Source: a candidate division Zixibacteria bacterium SM23_81 (GTDB lineage: Bacteria; SM23-81). From it: DNA of 64,000 nt. Location of the stretch: contig LJUY01000002.1 of NCBI GenBank assembly GCA_001304015.1, positions 62,001-126,000 on the forward strand, in the 5' to 3' direction. Each line of letters opens with the position of its first letter. Positions within the stretch are counted from its first letter, which is position 1. Below the pieces are notes generated by a model. It saw only the letters and a program-made list of their open reading frames with translations. It was not told the origin of the DNA and ran no database searches. Shown here piece after piece: positions 57,310 to 64,000 of the stretch. The position numbers were made by a program, and so were the translations under genes.

Positions 57310-57339
57310 ATTATGACGAATCCCTCATCTGGTATGCAA
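57310..57339 (-). promoter_or_regulatory. Possible sigma-70 promoter for the riboswitch-HD-GYP transcript
   Basis: Minus strand: TTGCAT (57339-57334), 18-base spacer, CATAAT (57315-57310), placing the transcription start about 15 bases before the aptamer. Confidence 0.55.
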
Positions 57340-57848
57340 CTAATATGCAAAAAATGTGCCTACTTAGACCTCTTCCGCAACTTAGTTGTCTAAAAATGAT
57401 GCCTTTTCAACCTTTCTCTATAAAACGTCCTGATAACCAATTGTTTAATAAGAATTTGTACATTTAACTTGATCCCCCATCTGAGATGATGATGTGCGTC
57501 ATACATGAAAGCTGAACCGCTCCCAATACGCCTCATTGGGTAAGGTTTTCTTTCCATCTGACGGTATCCGCTCGAATCCACTGGGATCACCTGTTTCATC
57601 AACATGGCCTTCATAGCCTTTGCCTCTGTTAATCGTCCGCAACTGTTTTCTATCTGGCCAAAGGCAAACCCTGCATGAAGCATGCCTTGCACTCGCAAAC
57701 GGCAGGCCAAACGTGTTGAGATTATTTAAGTACTTTCCTGAAATTAGGTTATCTTCACGGCCTGGGGGGAAAAACAGCTGCCTGAAAACCTGGGCTCAGT
57801 TTGCAATTCAATTTTGCAGATTACAGCTTTTCCAAATAAACTCTTGAT
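57340..57848 (-). other. Intergenic region without recognised gene
   Basis: About 510 bases between the ftcD-cluster terminator and the riboswitch promoter. A minus-strand frame at 57390-57710 has no ribosome site or motif. I see no further structured RNA. Confidence 0.4.
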
Positions 57849-57881
57849 AAAAAAGCCGAGTCAGCACATTTCTGACTCGGC
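57849..57881 (-). terminator. Rho-independent terminator after the cyclodeaminase gene
   Basis: Minus strand: GCCGAGTCAG (57881-57872), seven-base loop, CTGACTCGGC (57864-57855), then six T. Perfect ten-base stem. Confidence 0.95.
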
Positions 57882-57915
57882 GAAGTCATTGAGATATTGC
57901 CTTGGAAAACAAAGT

Positions 57916-58545
57916 TTAAGTAAGTTTATCATCAACCATTTTAATAACTGAACTGTACAATGTTATTATTCTATTAGTTATTGCAGACATACTTTCCCGC
58001 GTATCAGTCACAAAGGATTCGTCCTGAAGACCGCCCAGGTTGATTTGAACATTGAGAGCTGCTCCCCGAGCACCAGCCCTGGCCATCTCTGCGGCCACGC
58101 CAGCGTCACTTACAGAATTCACATTGCCCTTTGCGGCAACCACCTGAGAGAGCTCCAACACTCTCGCCGAGACGGAGAGGACCTCCAGGGGAACTTCGGT
58201 GGCCCGCCGGGTAGCCTCCTGTATCGCAGAAGATCTCTCACTTCTCTGCTCCTCCGTCTCCTTGGGTAACCGAAAGGCCGCCATGACACTATTGAAGGCT
58301 TCCGTATCGCGCTCCACAAGGCCTTCAAGCCTTTGACGCAGTTGTTCCGCCTCTGATAGAATCCCTCTAAGTTCTTCGCTAACCTCGGCGTATTTAGGCT
58401 TATCAACTGTCAAGCGGCAAACCATAGCAACCAAAGCTGCGCCCAGACATCCAGAAAGGGCGGCTACGCTCCCTCCACCAGGCGCAGGGGAGCTGGAAGC
58501 CAACTCTTGAAGAAATTGATCGATTTTTAGCTCCGTCAGCATCAT
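57916..58545 (-). CDS. fchA: Formimidoyltetrahydrofolate cyclodeaminase (FchA/FTCD C-terminal type)
   Basis: A 209-residue helical protein. SSPAPGGGSVAALSGCLGAAL and the C-terminal QINLGGLQD region are signatures of cyclodeaminases, which convert 5-formimino-THF to 5,10-methenyl-THF with loss of ammonia. The start overlaps the ftcD stop by four bases. In animals the two activities are one protein; here they are separate but coupled. A strong terminator follows. Confidence 0.93.
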   Translation of the reverse strand: MMLTELKIDQFLQELASSSPAPGGGSVAALSGCLGAALVAMVCRLTVDKPKYAEVSEELRGILSEAEQLRQRLEGLVERDTEAFNSVMAAFRLPKETEEQRSERSSAIQEATRRATEVPLEVLSVSARVLELSQVVAAKGNVNSVSDAGVAAEMARAGARGAALNVQINLGGLQDESFVTDTRESMSAITNRIITLYSSVIKMVDDKLT

Positions 58546-59585
58546 AAGGCTCCTATCTGAAATTCGATGACTTTCTGGTCAGGTTCAAAGGTCCCCAGCT
58601 GGCTGAGCCCGAGATAGTCAGCGGTTACCGCGACCAGCTCTCTCTCGGTCAAATCAGCTCTTTTACCCTGGGAGCTCAGGTGATACCGAGCAGCCATCAG
58701 CAGCGCCTCAAGGGGGGTTAGGCCAACGATCTCACTTCCTGTCACCTCGACGCTCAGTTTAGCCCCCTCCTTTTTGACCTCCTCAAAAGCCACGTGAGGC
58801 GGAGTCACTTTATAATTCACTAAATTGATGGACACCTGAGCGATGTCGTGTTCCTCAAGAAGAACTCCCATGGCCTTCACGGCCTTGAGGGTGCCAGGCA
58901 CTCGCTTGGCTTTTCCCATCTGGTCATGGATGGTCTGGCCCTTGTCATCCTTCAAGACCCGCCCGCTTTCCCTGATATTTTGGGCAATGGTCTGAGCGAT
59001 TGCCACGTCGTTCGTGGCCAGATTCACATTATAGGCGATCAGGAATACTCGAGCGCCAGCGATGGTGCCCCCAGATTTGGCATTAAAGATCTGAGGTCCG
59101 TAGTCTGGCTTCCACTGGGGATCTCTGAGCTTCTCTGCCAATCCCTCGTACTCGCCCTTGCGCACCTTGGCCAGGTTCCGCCGTTCCGGCCTGGTGGCCG
59201 CCTCCTCGTAGAGGTAAACCGGTATACCAAGCTTTTCCCCAACCTGCTGCCCATACTGATGGGCTAGTTGCACACACTCCTCCATAGTCACCCCAGAGAC
59301 GGGAACGAAGGGAACAACATCGGTGGCCCCGAGGCGAGGATGTTCCCCCTTCTGTTTGGTCATGTCGATGAGCTGGGCGGCCCTCTGGGTTGCGGCAAAA
59401 GCTGCTTGGACCACCGCCTGGGGCTCGCCCACAAAGGTGACCACCGTCCGGTTGTAATCCCGATCCGGATCCACACCCAGCAGCTTGACCTTATCCACAG
59501 CCGTGATCTCAGCGGCAACGGCGTCGATGATCTGGCGGTCCCTCCCCTCGCTGAAGTTAGGGACGCACTCGACGATCTTCTCCAT
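58542..59585 (-). CDS. ftcD: Glutamate formimidoyltransferase
   Basis: A 347-residue protein opening with VECVPNFSEGRD and carrying EHPRLGATDVVPFVPV and NVNLATNDVAIAQTIA, the FTCD formiminotransferase signatures. It moves the formimino group from formiminoglutamate to tetrahydrofolate, ending histidine degradation or feeding one-carbon pools. The usual hut genes are not adjacent. GGAGG lies seven bases upstream of the ATG. The fchA partner follows with a four-base overlap. Confidence 0.95.
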   Translation of the reverse strand: MEKIVECVPNFSEGRDRQIIDAVAAEITAVDKVKLLGVDPDRDYNRTVVTFVGEPQAVVQAAFAATQRAAQLIDMTKQKGEHPRLGATDVVPFVPVSGVTMEECVQLAHQYGQQVGEKLGIPVYLYEEAATRPERRNLAKVRKGEYEGLAEKLRDPQWKPDYGPQIFNAKSGGTIAGARVFLIAYNVNLATNDVAIAQTIAQNIRESGRVLKDDKGQTIHDQMGKAKRVPGTLKAVKAMGVLLEEHDIAQVSINLVNYKVTPPHVAFEEVKKEGAKLSVEVTGSEIVGLTPLEALLMAARYHLSSQGKRADLTERELVAVTADYLGLSQLGTFEPDQKVIEFQIGAL

Positions 59586-59603
59586 GGGACCTCCTTATGA
59601 GTT

Positions 59604-60659
59604 TCAGCACTTCGTTTCGTCAATCTTCAGGGAGATTGAACGTAGGTCCTGCACGGCCTTCTCGGGGGCAATGGGATTGATGTGAAAACCACTTCCCCAT
59701 TCGAAACCTGCTGTGCGCATAATCCGGGGGATGATCTCAAAATGCCAGTGATAGTCCTGGTCGATAGTCTGCCAAGCTCCTTTTTGGGGGACGGTGTTAG
59801 GTGCATCGTGGAGCACGCAGTTATAAGGCGGATCGTTCAGCACCTGATGGAGTCGGTTGAAGATTCTCTTGAACAGTTGGGCCAAACCCTTCAGCTCGGC
59901 ATCCTCAATTTGGGAAAACTGGGCTCGATGTCTTTTGGGCAGGATTAAGCATTCGTAGGGGAACCGGGAGGCATAGGGAATCAGGCACAGAAATGTCTCA
60001 TTCTCATCCACGACCCGGACGCCGTCCTTGAGCTCCTGTCGGATGATGTCGCAAAAGATGCACCGGTCCTTCATCTTGAAATACTTAAGCGTGCCATGAA
60101 GCTCCTGGATTGTCCGAATGGGCACTACCGGCGTGGCGATGACCTGGGAATGGGCGTGGGAGACATGCAGGGATCCGGCCGGTTTGCCGCGATTCTTGAA
60201 TATGAGCACATATTTAAGACGCTGGTCCTTCTTTAAATCCACGATCCGATTCCGATAGGTGCTCAAGATTCTCACCACTTGCTCTAAGCTCGAGTTATGA
60301 TAATCGCAGTCATGGTGAGGTGTCTCGATAATCACCTCGTGCGCCCCGATGCTGTGCATCATGTCGAAAAGACCCAAGCCCTTCCGATCCAGGTTTGCCC
60401 TGACTGACAGCCAGGGACGAATGTGAGGAATGCACCGAACGAACCAGCCGGGCGTGTTGGGATAGGTACCCTCCTTTCGGTACGCGAAAATTTCCGGAGA
60501 GGTGCGATCCTCATGGCCTTCACAAAAGGGACAGTTTTCCGTGTCGCCATCGGCACCAACAGGCTCCCATTTCGGTAGCTCCCTCTGCCCATCAACATAA
60601 ATAATAGCCCATCTGCCTGTGATGGGATCTTTCCTCAACTCAGTGATATCGGCGTTCAT
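59604..60659 (-). CDS. galT: Galactose-1-phosphate uridylyltransferase (GalT family)
   Basis: A 351-residue HIT-superfamily nucleotidyltransferase. Zinc ligands appear in CPFCEGHEDRT and ETPHHDCDYH; the active site is SHAHSQVIATP (HxHSQ rather than HPHGQ, as in many thermophile and anaerobe members). A second CxxC (CIFCDII) lies at about 200. It may use UDP-glucose/galactose-1-P or a related ADP-sugar reaction. ATG at 60659 overlaps the preceding gene by four bases. No other galactose genes are nearby. Confidence 0.87.
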   Translation of the reverse strand: MNADITELRKDPITGRWAIIYVDGQRELPKWEPVGADGDTENCPFCEGHEDRTSPEIFAYRKEGTYPNTPGWFVRCIPHIRPWLSVRANLDRKGLGLFDMMHSIGAHEVIIETPHHDCDYHNSSLEQVVRILSTYRNRIVDLKKDQRLKYVLIFKNRGKPAGSLHVSHAHSQVIATPVVPIRTIQELHGTLKYFKMKDRCIFCDIIRQELKDGVRVVDENETFLCLIPYASRFPYECLILPKRHRAQFSQIEDAELKGLAQLFKRIFNRLHQVLNDPPYNCVLHDAPNTVPQKGAWQTIDQDYHWHFEIIPRIMRTAGFEWGSGFHINPIAPEKAVQDLRSISLKIDETKC

Positions 60660-61630
60660 CTTGCCCTCTCCCCCTGCCCACCATCTTTCGTCAGCCCAAA
60701 GCGTATTGCCGTCGCCAAAAGAGGAATCATGATCTCGTGATGACCAATCATCTGCAGCCCGCGACCTCCAACCAGCTCGGGACGCTGAACGAGGTTCATG
60801 GTGGAACGATAGTGGCGGATCATGTCGAAATCAACGGTGGTAAATCCGGTCATTTTCCCTCCAATATTCCTGACAATGGACAGCGATTTCAGAAAAAGCT
60901 CCGGTAAAAAAACGGCTGACCCAAAATTCAGAACCACACCACCTCCGCTCAACTGAGAGACACAATGGGTGAAGATCTTGAAGTCACTGTAGCTCAATCG
61001 ACCAATAGCCGCTCCGTCGGCCGATGGATGTTGATGGATCACATCGGTGCCAAGAGCCACATGGACGGTCACTGGGATGGAATGCCGGTAGCCGGTGGCC
61101 AGAATGCTGTGATCTTCGTGAGGTGGACCCAATTGGCACAACCGTTGACCCACACATTCCCCGAATCCCAGATCAACCGGAGCCTCCTTGATGGCACCGT
61201 TGATCAGGTCCGCTGTTTCAGCGGCCATGCCGAAGCTGCCGTCAACCAGGGATTCGGCCACATCCTCGGAAGTATGCCCCCACATGGCTATCTCCACGTC
61301 ATGAATGGCCCCAGCACCGTTCATGGCAACGGCAGAGAACACACCTCGACGCATCAGGTCCACGATGAGGTCAGCAAGACCGCATTTGATCACATGCGCG
61401 CCCATCATAAGAATGACCGGCTTGCTTCCCTTCACAGCGGCCAGAACGAGACCTACGATCTCACAGAACTCCTTTCCTGCTAGAATATTCGGAAGAACCT
61501 GATCCAACTTATCAAACCAGGCCTCCGGTTCCACCACCTGGGCAAAATCTTCCACATGGACCTTGCTCTTCCGGCTCTCAATAGAGGTACTCTTAACTTT
61601 ACTTAAATCGATCTGTGGATGTTTCGACAT
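60656..61630 (-). CDS. Conserved protein of unknown function (possibly deoxyhypusine-synthase-like fold)
   Basis: A 324-residue cytosolic protein I do not firmly recognise. Visible features are LMMGAHVIKCGLADLIVDL and VAMNGAGAIHDVEIAMWGHTSED, a glycine-rich nucleotide-type pattern, FGECVGQRL, and a histidine-rich stretch HVALGTDVIHQHPSADGAA. The alternation of hydrophobic strands with GAH/NGAG turns resembles NAD-binding folds such as deoxyhypusine synthase-like proteins, but the match is weak. No signal or membrane segment. It sits between DUF3108 and galT with a four-base overlap to galT, so it is co-translated with a sugar-phosphate enzyme. Confidence 0.7.
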   Translation of the reverse strand: MSKHPQIDLSKVKSTSIESRKSKVHVEDFAQVVEPEAWFDKLDQVLPNILAGKEFCEIVGLVLAAVKGSKPVILMMGAHVIKCGLADLIVDLMRRGVFSAVAMNGAGAIHDVEIAMWGHTSEDVAESLVDGSFGMAAETADLINGAIKEAPVDLGFGECVGQRLCQLGPPHEDHSILATGYRHSIPVTVHVALGTDVIHQHPSADGAAIGRLSYSDFKIFTHCVSQLSGGGVVLNFGSAVFLPELFLKSLSIVRNIGGKMTGFTTVDFDMIRHYRSTMNLVQRPELVGGRGLQMIGHHEIMIPLLATAIRFGLTKDGGQGERAR

Positions 61631-61644
61631 TCCTCATCCCACCT

Positions 61645-62619
61645 TTAGGAGATCTGACCCGGCTTGAAGCTCTTGAGTTTGGCGTCGATGGATCCGACGA
61701 TGATCTTGCTCTTCATCAGAACGGGCATCTTGCGTTCGTCGGTGGTCAGCCATACCCAGATCCTGCCTTTGTGTTTAAACATCCCTCCCGCCTTCAGGAT
61801 GGGCTCTACCACGAAGCAGTCGAAGGACCCAGCCGGCACCTTTACTCGCTCCCGCCGGTGAACCTTCACTTCCAAAGGGTAGAGTTTCCGCCCGGAGTGA
61901 TTGTCCACGTATAAAGGACGCCCCACCTCTAGGTCTTGAGTGCGCACGTAGTAAAGGGCTGAGAGCACATCCTGCACGTAAGGCGGCACTTCCATGTTTC
62001 CTTTGTTGGTGGTGGCGATGTGACGGATCTGGTCATAGTTGGCAAATCGATCTGCCCGATAATGGCCCTCCCTGAGGTGCTGCTCGAATTTCCAGGAGAA
62101 GATGCCTTTCACGTCGATGAAGGACTCCACCCGATCTTCCACCTTGAAGAAAGAAGAGAAGAACTTGTTAGACTTGGCCGTAGAAATAACGTGATAGCAA
62201 TCCCGTTCGTTCAATTGAACGATCCGGCTAATTTCCATCACCGCCGTGCCGGCATTAACGGGACCATAGGAAATGCTGAAGACCAGCTTCTCACCCAGGC
62301 CAAAAGCATTATTTTCAATCTCCCGAAAGCCCTCAAAGGAGATGCTGTCAGGAACCGGAGTAAGCAGCTCCAGTGGCTCAACCTCCGGAGCCAGCGAATC
62401 TGCCGGCAGAGAGTCCGCCATCAGAGTGTCGCTGTCCAAGGAATCGATCCACACCTGTTGGCCCCTGAGGGAATCCTGGGCCAAAGAATCGACTGCCTCA
62501 AAGAGGATCAGCGAGGTGTCCTGAGCTACCGGGATCTGACCATCGGTCAGGCCGGGACCCGAGGACCAGAGTGGCACAATCAACAGGATCAGTGTGCTGG
62601 TCAGTATGAGTCTCTTCAT
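61645..62619 (-). CDS. DUF3108 domain exported protein
   Basis: A 324-residue protein with a signal peptide (1-25; LTSTLILLIVPLWSSG). A low-complexity Asp/Ser/Leu-rich stretch (40-85) precedes the DUF3108 domain (about 100-324), recognisable by LVFSISYGPVNAGTAVMEI, YHVISTAKSNKFFSSFFKVEDRVESF and VWLTTDERKMPVLMK. DUF3108 proteins form periplasmic beta structures in diderms; function is unknown. AGGAG lies eight bases upstream of the ATG. The unrecognised 324-residue gene follows after 14 bases. Confidence 0.85.
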   Translation of the reverse strand: MKRLILTSTLILLIVPLWSSGPGLTDGQIPVAQDTSLILFEAVDSLAQDSLRGQQVWIDSLDSDTLMADSLPADSLAPEVEPLELLTPVPDSISFEGFREIENNAFGLGEKLVFSISYGPVNAGTAVMEISRIVQLNERDCYHVISTAKSNKFFSSFFKVEDRVESFIDVKGIFSWKFEQHLREGHYRADRFANYDQIRHIATTNKGNMEVPPYVQDVLSALYYVRTQDLEVGRPLYVDNHSGRKLYPLEVKVHRRERVKVPAGSFDCFVVEPILKAGGMFKHKGRIWVWLTTDERKMPVLMKSKIIVGSIDAKLKSFKPGQIS

Positions 62620-62944
62620 CCAGAATGCTCCTGGCCGCAGAGCAAGCCTGCTTCACGGATATCACGGGATACGAATCGGAACGCGGACAGCCCTTTCATG
62701 GATACCGCGAACATTCTGGAATCTGCGGTGCGGCCATAAGGGCCTCAACGGTTAGGGCTTGTCCGATGACCACCCCCCAAATGTGAGTGCTGGTCCTCAT
62801 GACAACGAAAGCCTGAGGAAAATCCCTACCTAGAACCTCAAGATAGGCGTTTAGAGCAGGATGTCTTCCCCCTATCGGTCTGCCCAGCCAAAATGCGCGC
62901 GACGCTCTACTCTCCAATACCGTTTAGCCCGACCATCAGAAAGG
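62620..62944 (-). other. Intergenic region without recognised gene
   Basis: 325 bases between the Sua5-phosphatase gene and the DUF3108 gene. A minus-strand frame at 62696-62917 lacks a ribosome site and motif. No hairpin with a T-run is seen. Confidence 0.4.
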
Positions 62945-64000
62945 CTAACTGCCGGGCCATTTGACAAGTGCTGGCAAAATCCGCTCCAGCTCCCTCCTGA
63001 TCTGGCGATACACTCGCTGATAGACGGGACGTGACTGGCCCATAGGATCCTCGATGTCTGCCAGATCCCCACTATCGGTGTTCAAAAAAGATGTGAGAAG
63101 ATGTGTCTTGCGAGCAAATCTCCTGCCCATTCGCTCAATATGCCTGGCGTGAGAAAGGGTCATGGCCAGTATCAGATCCGATTGCCGAAGCAGATCCTTG
63201 GTGAGCCGGCGGGCGCGATGTTTGGACAGGTCAACTCCGTCCTCAGCCATAGCCACCTCTGTTGCCCAAGAAGCCGCCGGATTTCCGGCCACGGCATGGG
63301 TACCGGCAGACCGAATCTGAATATGATCGATACCTTTAGCTGAAATCATCTCCGTGAGCAATCCCTCGGCCATGGGGCTGCGACAGGTGTTTCCGGTACA
63401 GACCAGCAGGATGTTAGCCGGTTCTGGGGATTCTGCCCCCATGGGCTTCCGAACGGCCACCACCTGTTGAATCTCCGTAAGGGTAATCCGGCCCCGACGG
63501 ATCAGAGTGGCTGGCTCTTCCCGGACGTCCAGGATAGTTGACGGAATGGCCTCGGGGGATTGACCACCGTCTAAAATCAGGTCGACGCGATCCCCTAGTT
63601 GCGCTTGAACTTCCGCGGCTGTCACAGGAGGAGGATAGCCGGCGAGGTTGGCGCTGGATGCGGTCAGGGGAACACGGGCCAAATCGAGGAGGGCCCTGAC
63701 CACTGGGCTTCCGGAAATGCGCAGGGCGATGGTAGAACCACCCCCCAACGCTTCCCCGGAAACTCTGGAAGAAGCCTCCAAGACTAAGGTCAGGCCATCC
63801 GGCCAGAAGCGATCCATGAGGGCTTTGGCCGATGGGGGAAGTTCTCTAACAAGGGTTTTAAGCTCACGAAGATTGCGCACCAGCAAAATGAGCGGTTTGT
63901 CGGGCGACCGACCCTTGATTTCGAATACCCTTCTCACCGCTTTCCTGTCCAAGGCGTTGGCTCCCAGGCCATAAACCGTTTCTGTGGGATAGGCTACCAC
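62945..64000 (-). CDS. Sua5/YrdC domain fused to arginine-phosphatase-type LMW phosphatase, 5' end cut by window edge
   Basis: 351 residues are visible and the start lies beyond the right edge; the first codon here is internal (the V of VAYPTETVYGLGAN). Residues 1-180 are a YrdC/Sua5 threonylcarbamoyl-AMP synthase domain (PTETVYGLGANA, KGRSPDKPL, RVPLTASSANLAGYP), acting in tRNA t6A synthesis. Residues about 195-351 are a low-molecular-weight phosphatase with the P-loop VCTGNTCRS and the DP acid (IEDPMGQ). The Thr in the loop (CTGNTCRS instead of the Ile of tyrosine phosphatases) is the specificity residue of the arginine phosphatase YwlE. In Bacillus ywlC and ywlE are neighbours; here they are one polypeptide. 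Confidence 0.93.
   Translation of the reverse strand: MVAYPTETVYGLGANALDRKAVRRVFEIKGRSPDKPLILLVRNLRELKTLVRELPPSAKALMDRFWPDGLTLVLEASSRVSGEALGGGSTIALRISGSPVVRALLDLARVPLTASSANLAGYPPPVTAAEVQAQLGDRVDLILDGGQSPEAIPSTILDVREEPATLIRRGRITLTEIQQVVAVRKPMGAESPEPANILLVCTGNTCRSPMAEGLLTEMISAKGIDHIQIRSAGTHAVAGNPAASWATEVAMAEDGVDLSKHRARRLTKDLLRQSDLILAMTLSHARHIERMGRRFARKTHLLTSFLNTDSGDLADIEDPMGQSRPVYQRVYRQIRRELERILPALVKWPGS

Noticed and set aside
57390-57710. Minus-strand frame of 106 codons upstream of the riboswitch
   Set aside because: No ribosome site or motif; lies between a terminator and a promoter.
62696-62917. Minus-strand frame of 73 codons between the Sua5 fusion and DUF3108 genes
   Set aside because: No motif or ribosome site; composition is not distinctive.

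Overview
Nearly all genes in this 64 kb chromosomal window lie on the minus strand. The exceptions are a penicillin-binding protein, MazG, a PEP-CTERM protein and a DksA-like protein. The content points to a Gram-negative (diderm), anaerobic or facultative bacterium. Envelope genes present are TamB, LolC/LolD, an OmpA-like protein and a DUF3108 protein. Other markers are McsA/McsB/ClpC, class I two-subunit fumarase, many iron-sulfur proteins, c-di-GMP signalling, and a secreted protein with a FlgD-like C-terminal sorting module typical of the FCB superphylum (Zixibacteria, KSB1, Latescibacteria and relatives). I infer an uncultivated FCB-type lineage but cannot name the phylum. No tRNA, rRNA, CRISPR array or insertion sequence was seen.

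1-10.8 kb is the most striking part: one minus-strand cluster encoding ElbB, fumarase alpha and beta, HdrC, HdrB, HdrA(N-half)-NuoE, NuoF, NuoG(N-part)-HdrA(C-half), MvhD, an SdhB/TfrB-like ferredoxin and an SdhA/FrdA/TfrA-like flavoprotein cut by the left edge. Read in order, a complete NADH-dehydrogenase input module (nuoE-nuoF-nuoG) sits inside an hdrA gene split at one point, giving two chimeric proteins. Together with HdrB (two complete non-cubane cluster motifs), fumarase and the flavoprotein, this looks like a soluble NADH-linked, possibly electron-bifurcating or confurcating, fumarate reductase/succinate oxidase. That activity is inferred.

10.8-25.4 kb: rpmA, tamB, then tyrS-prfB-lysS-lolC-lolD-mcsA-mcsB-clpC. 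prfB carries the classical +1 programmed frameshift. mcsA-mcsB-clpC lacks an adjacent ctsR. At the far right edge (62.9-64 kb) a Sua5/YrdC domain is fused to a phosphatase with the Thr-type active-site loop of arginine phosphatases, so writer (McsB), likely eraser and protease are all in the window.

25.5-45.1 kb: penicillin-binding protein 1A (plus strand), a nucleoside-catabolism/membrane group (deoA, deoB, slipin, NfeD, aldehyde dehydrogenase), a GAF-GGDEF diguanylate cyclase, mazG, a PEP-CTERM protein behind a good sigma-54 promoter, a DksA-like protein and a run of small housekeeping or poorly characterised genes ending in nth-like and holA.

45.1-50.3 kb is gene-poor and partly decayed: a PII-like pseudogene, a second probable pseudogene, a probable C-terminal fragment, and three intact envelope or coiled-coil genes, one with an orphan TrkA-C domain. 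50.3-57.9 kb: larC-larB, dus with an apparently leaderless promoter, a secreted metalloprotease, a PHP phosphoesterase and an HD-GYP phosphodiesterase preceded by a c-di-GMP-I riboswitch with an overlapping terminator. 57.8-62.6 kb: cyclodeaminase, ftcD, galT, an unrecognised conserved protein and a DUF3108 protein, closed by a strong terminator.
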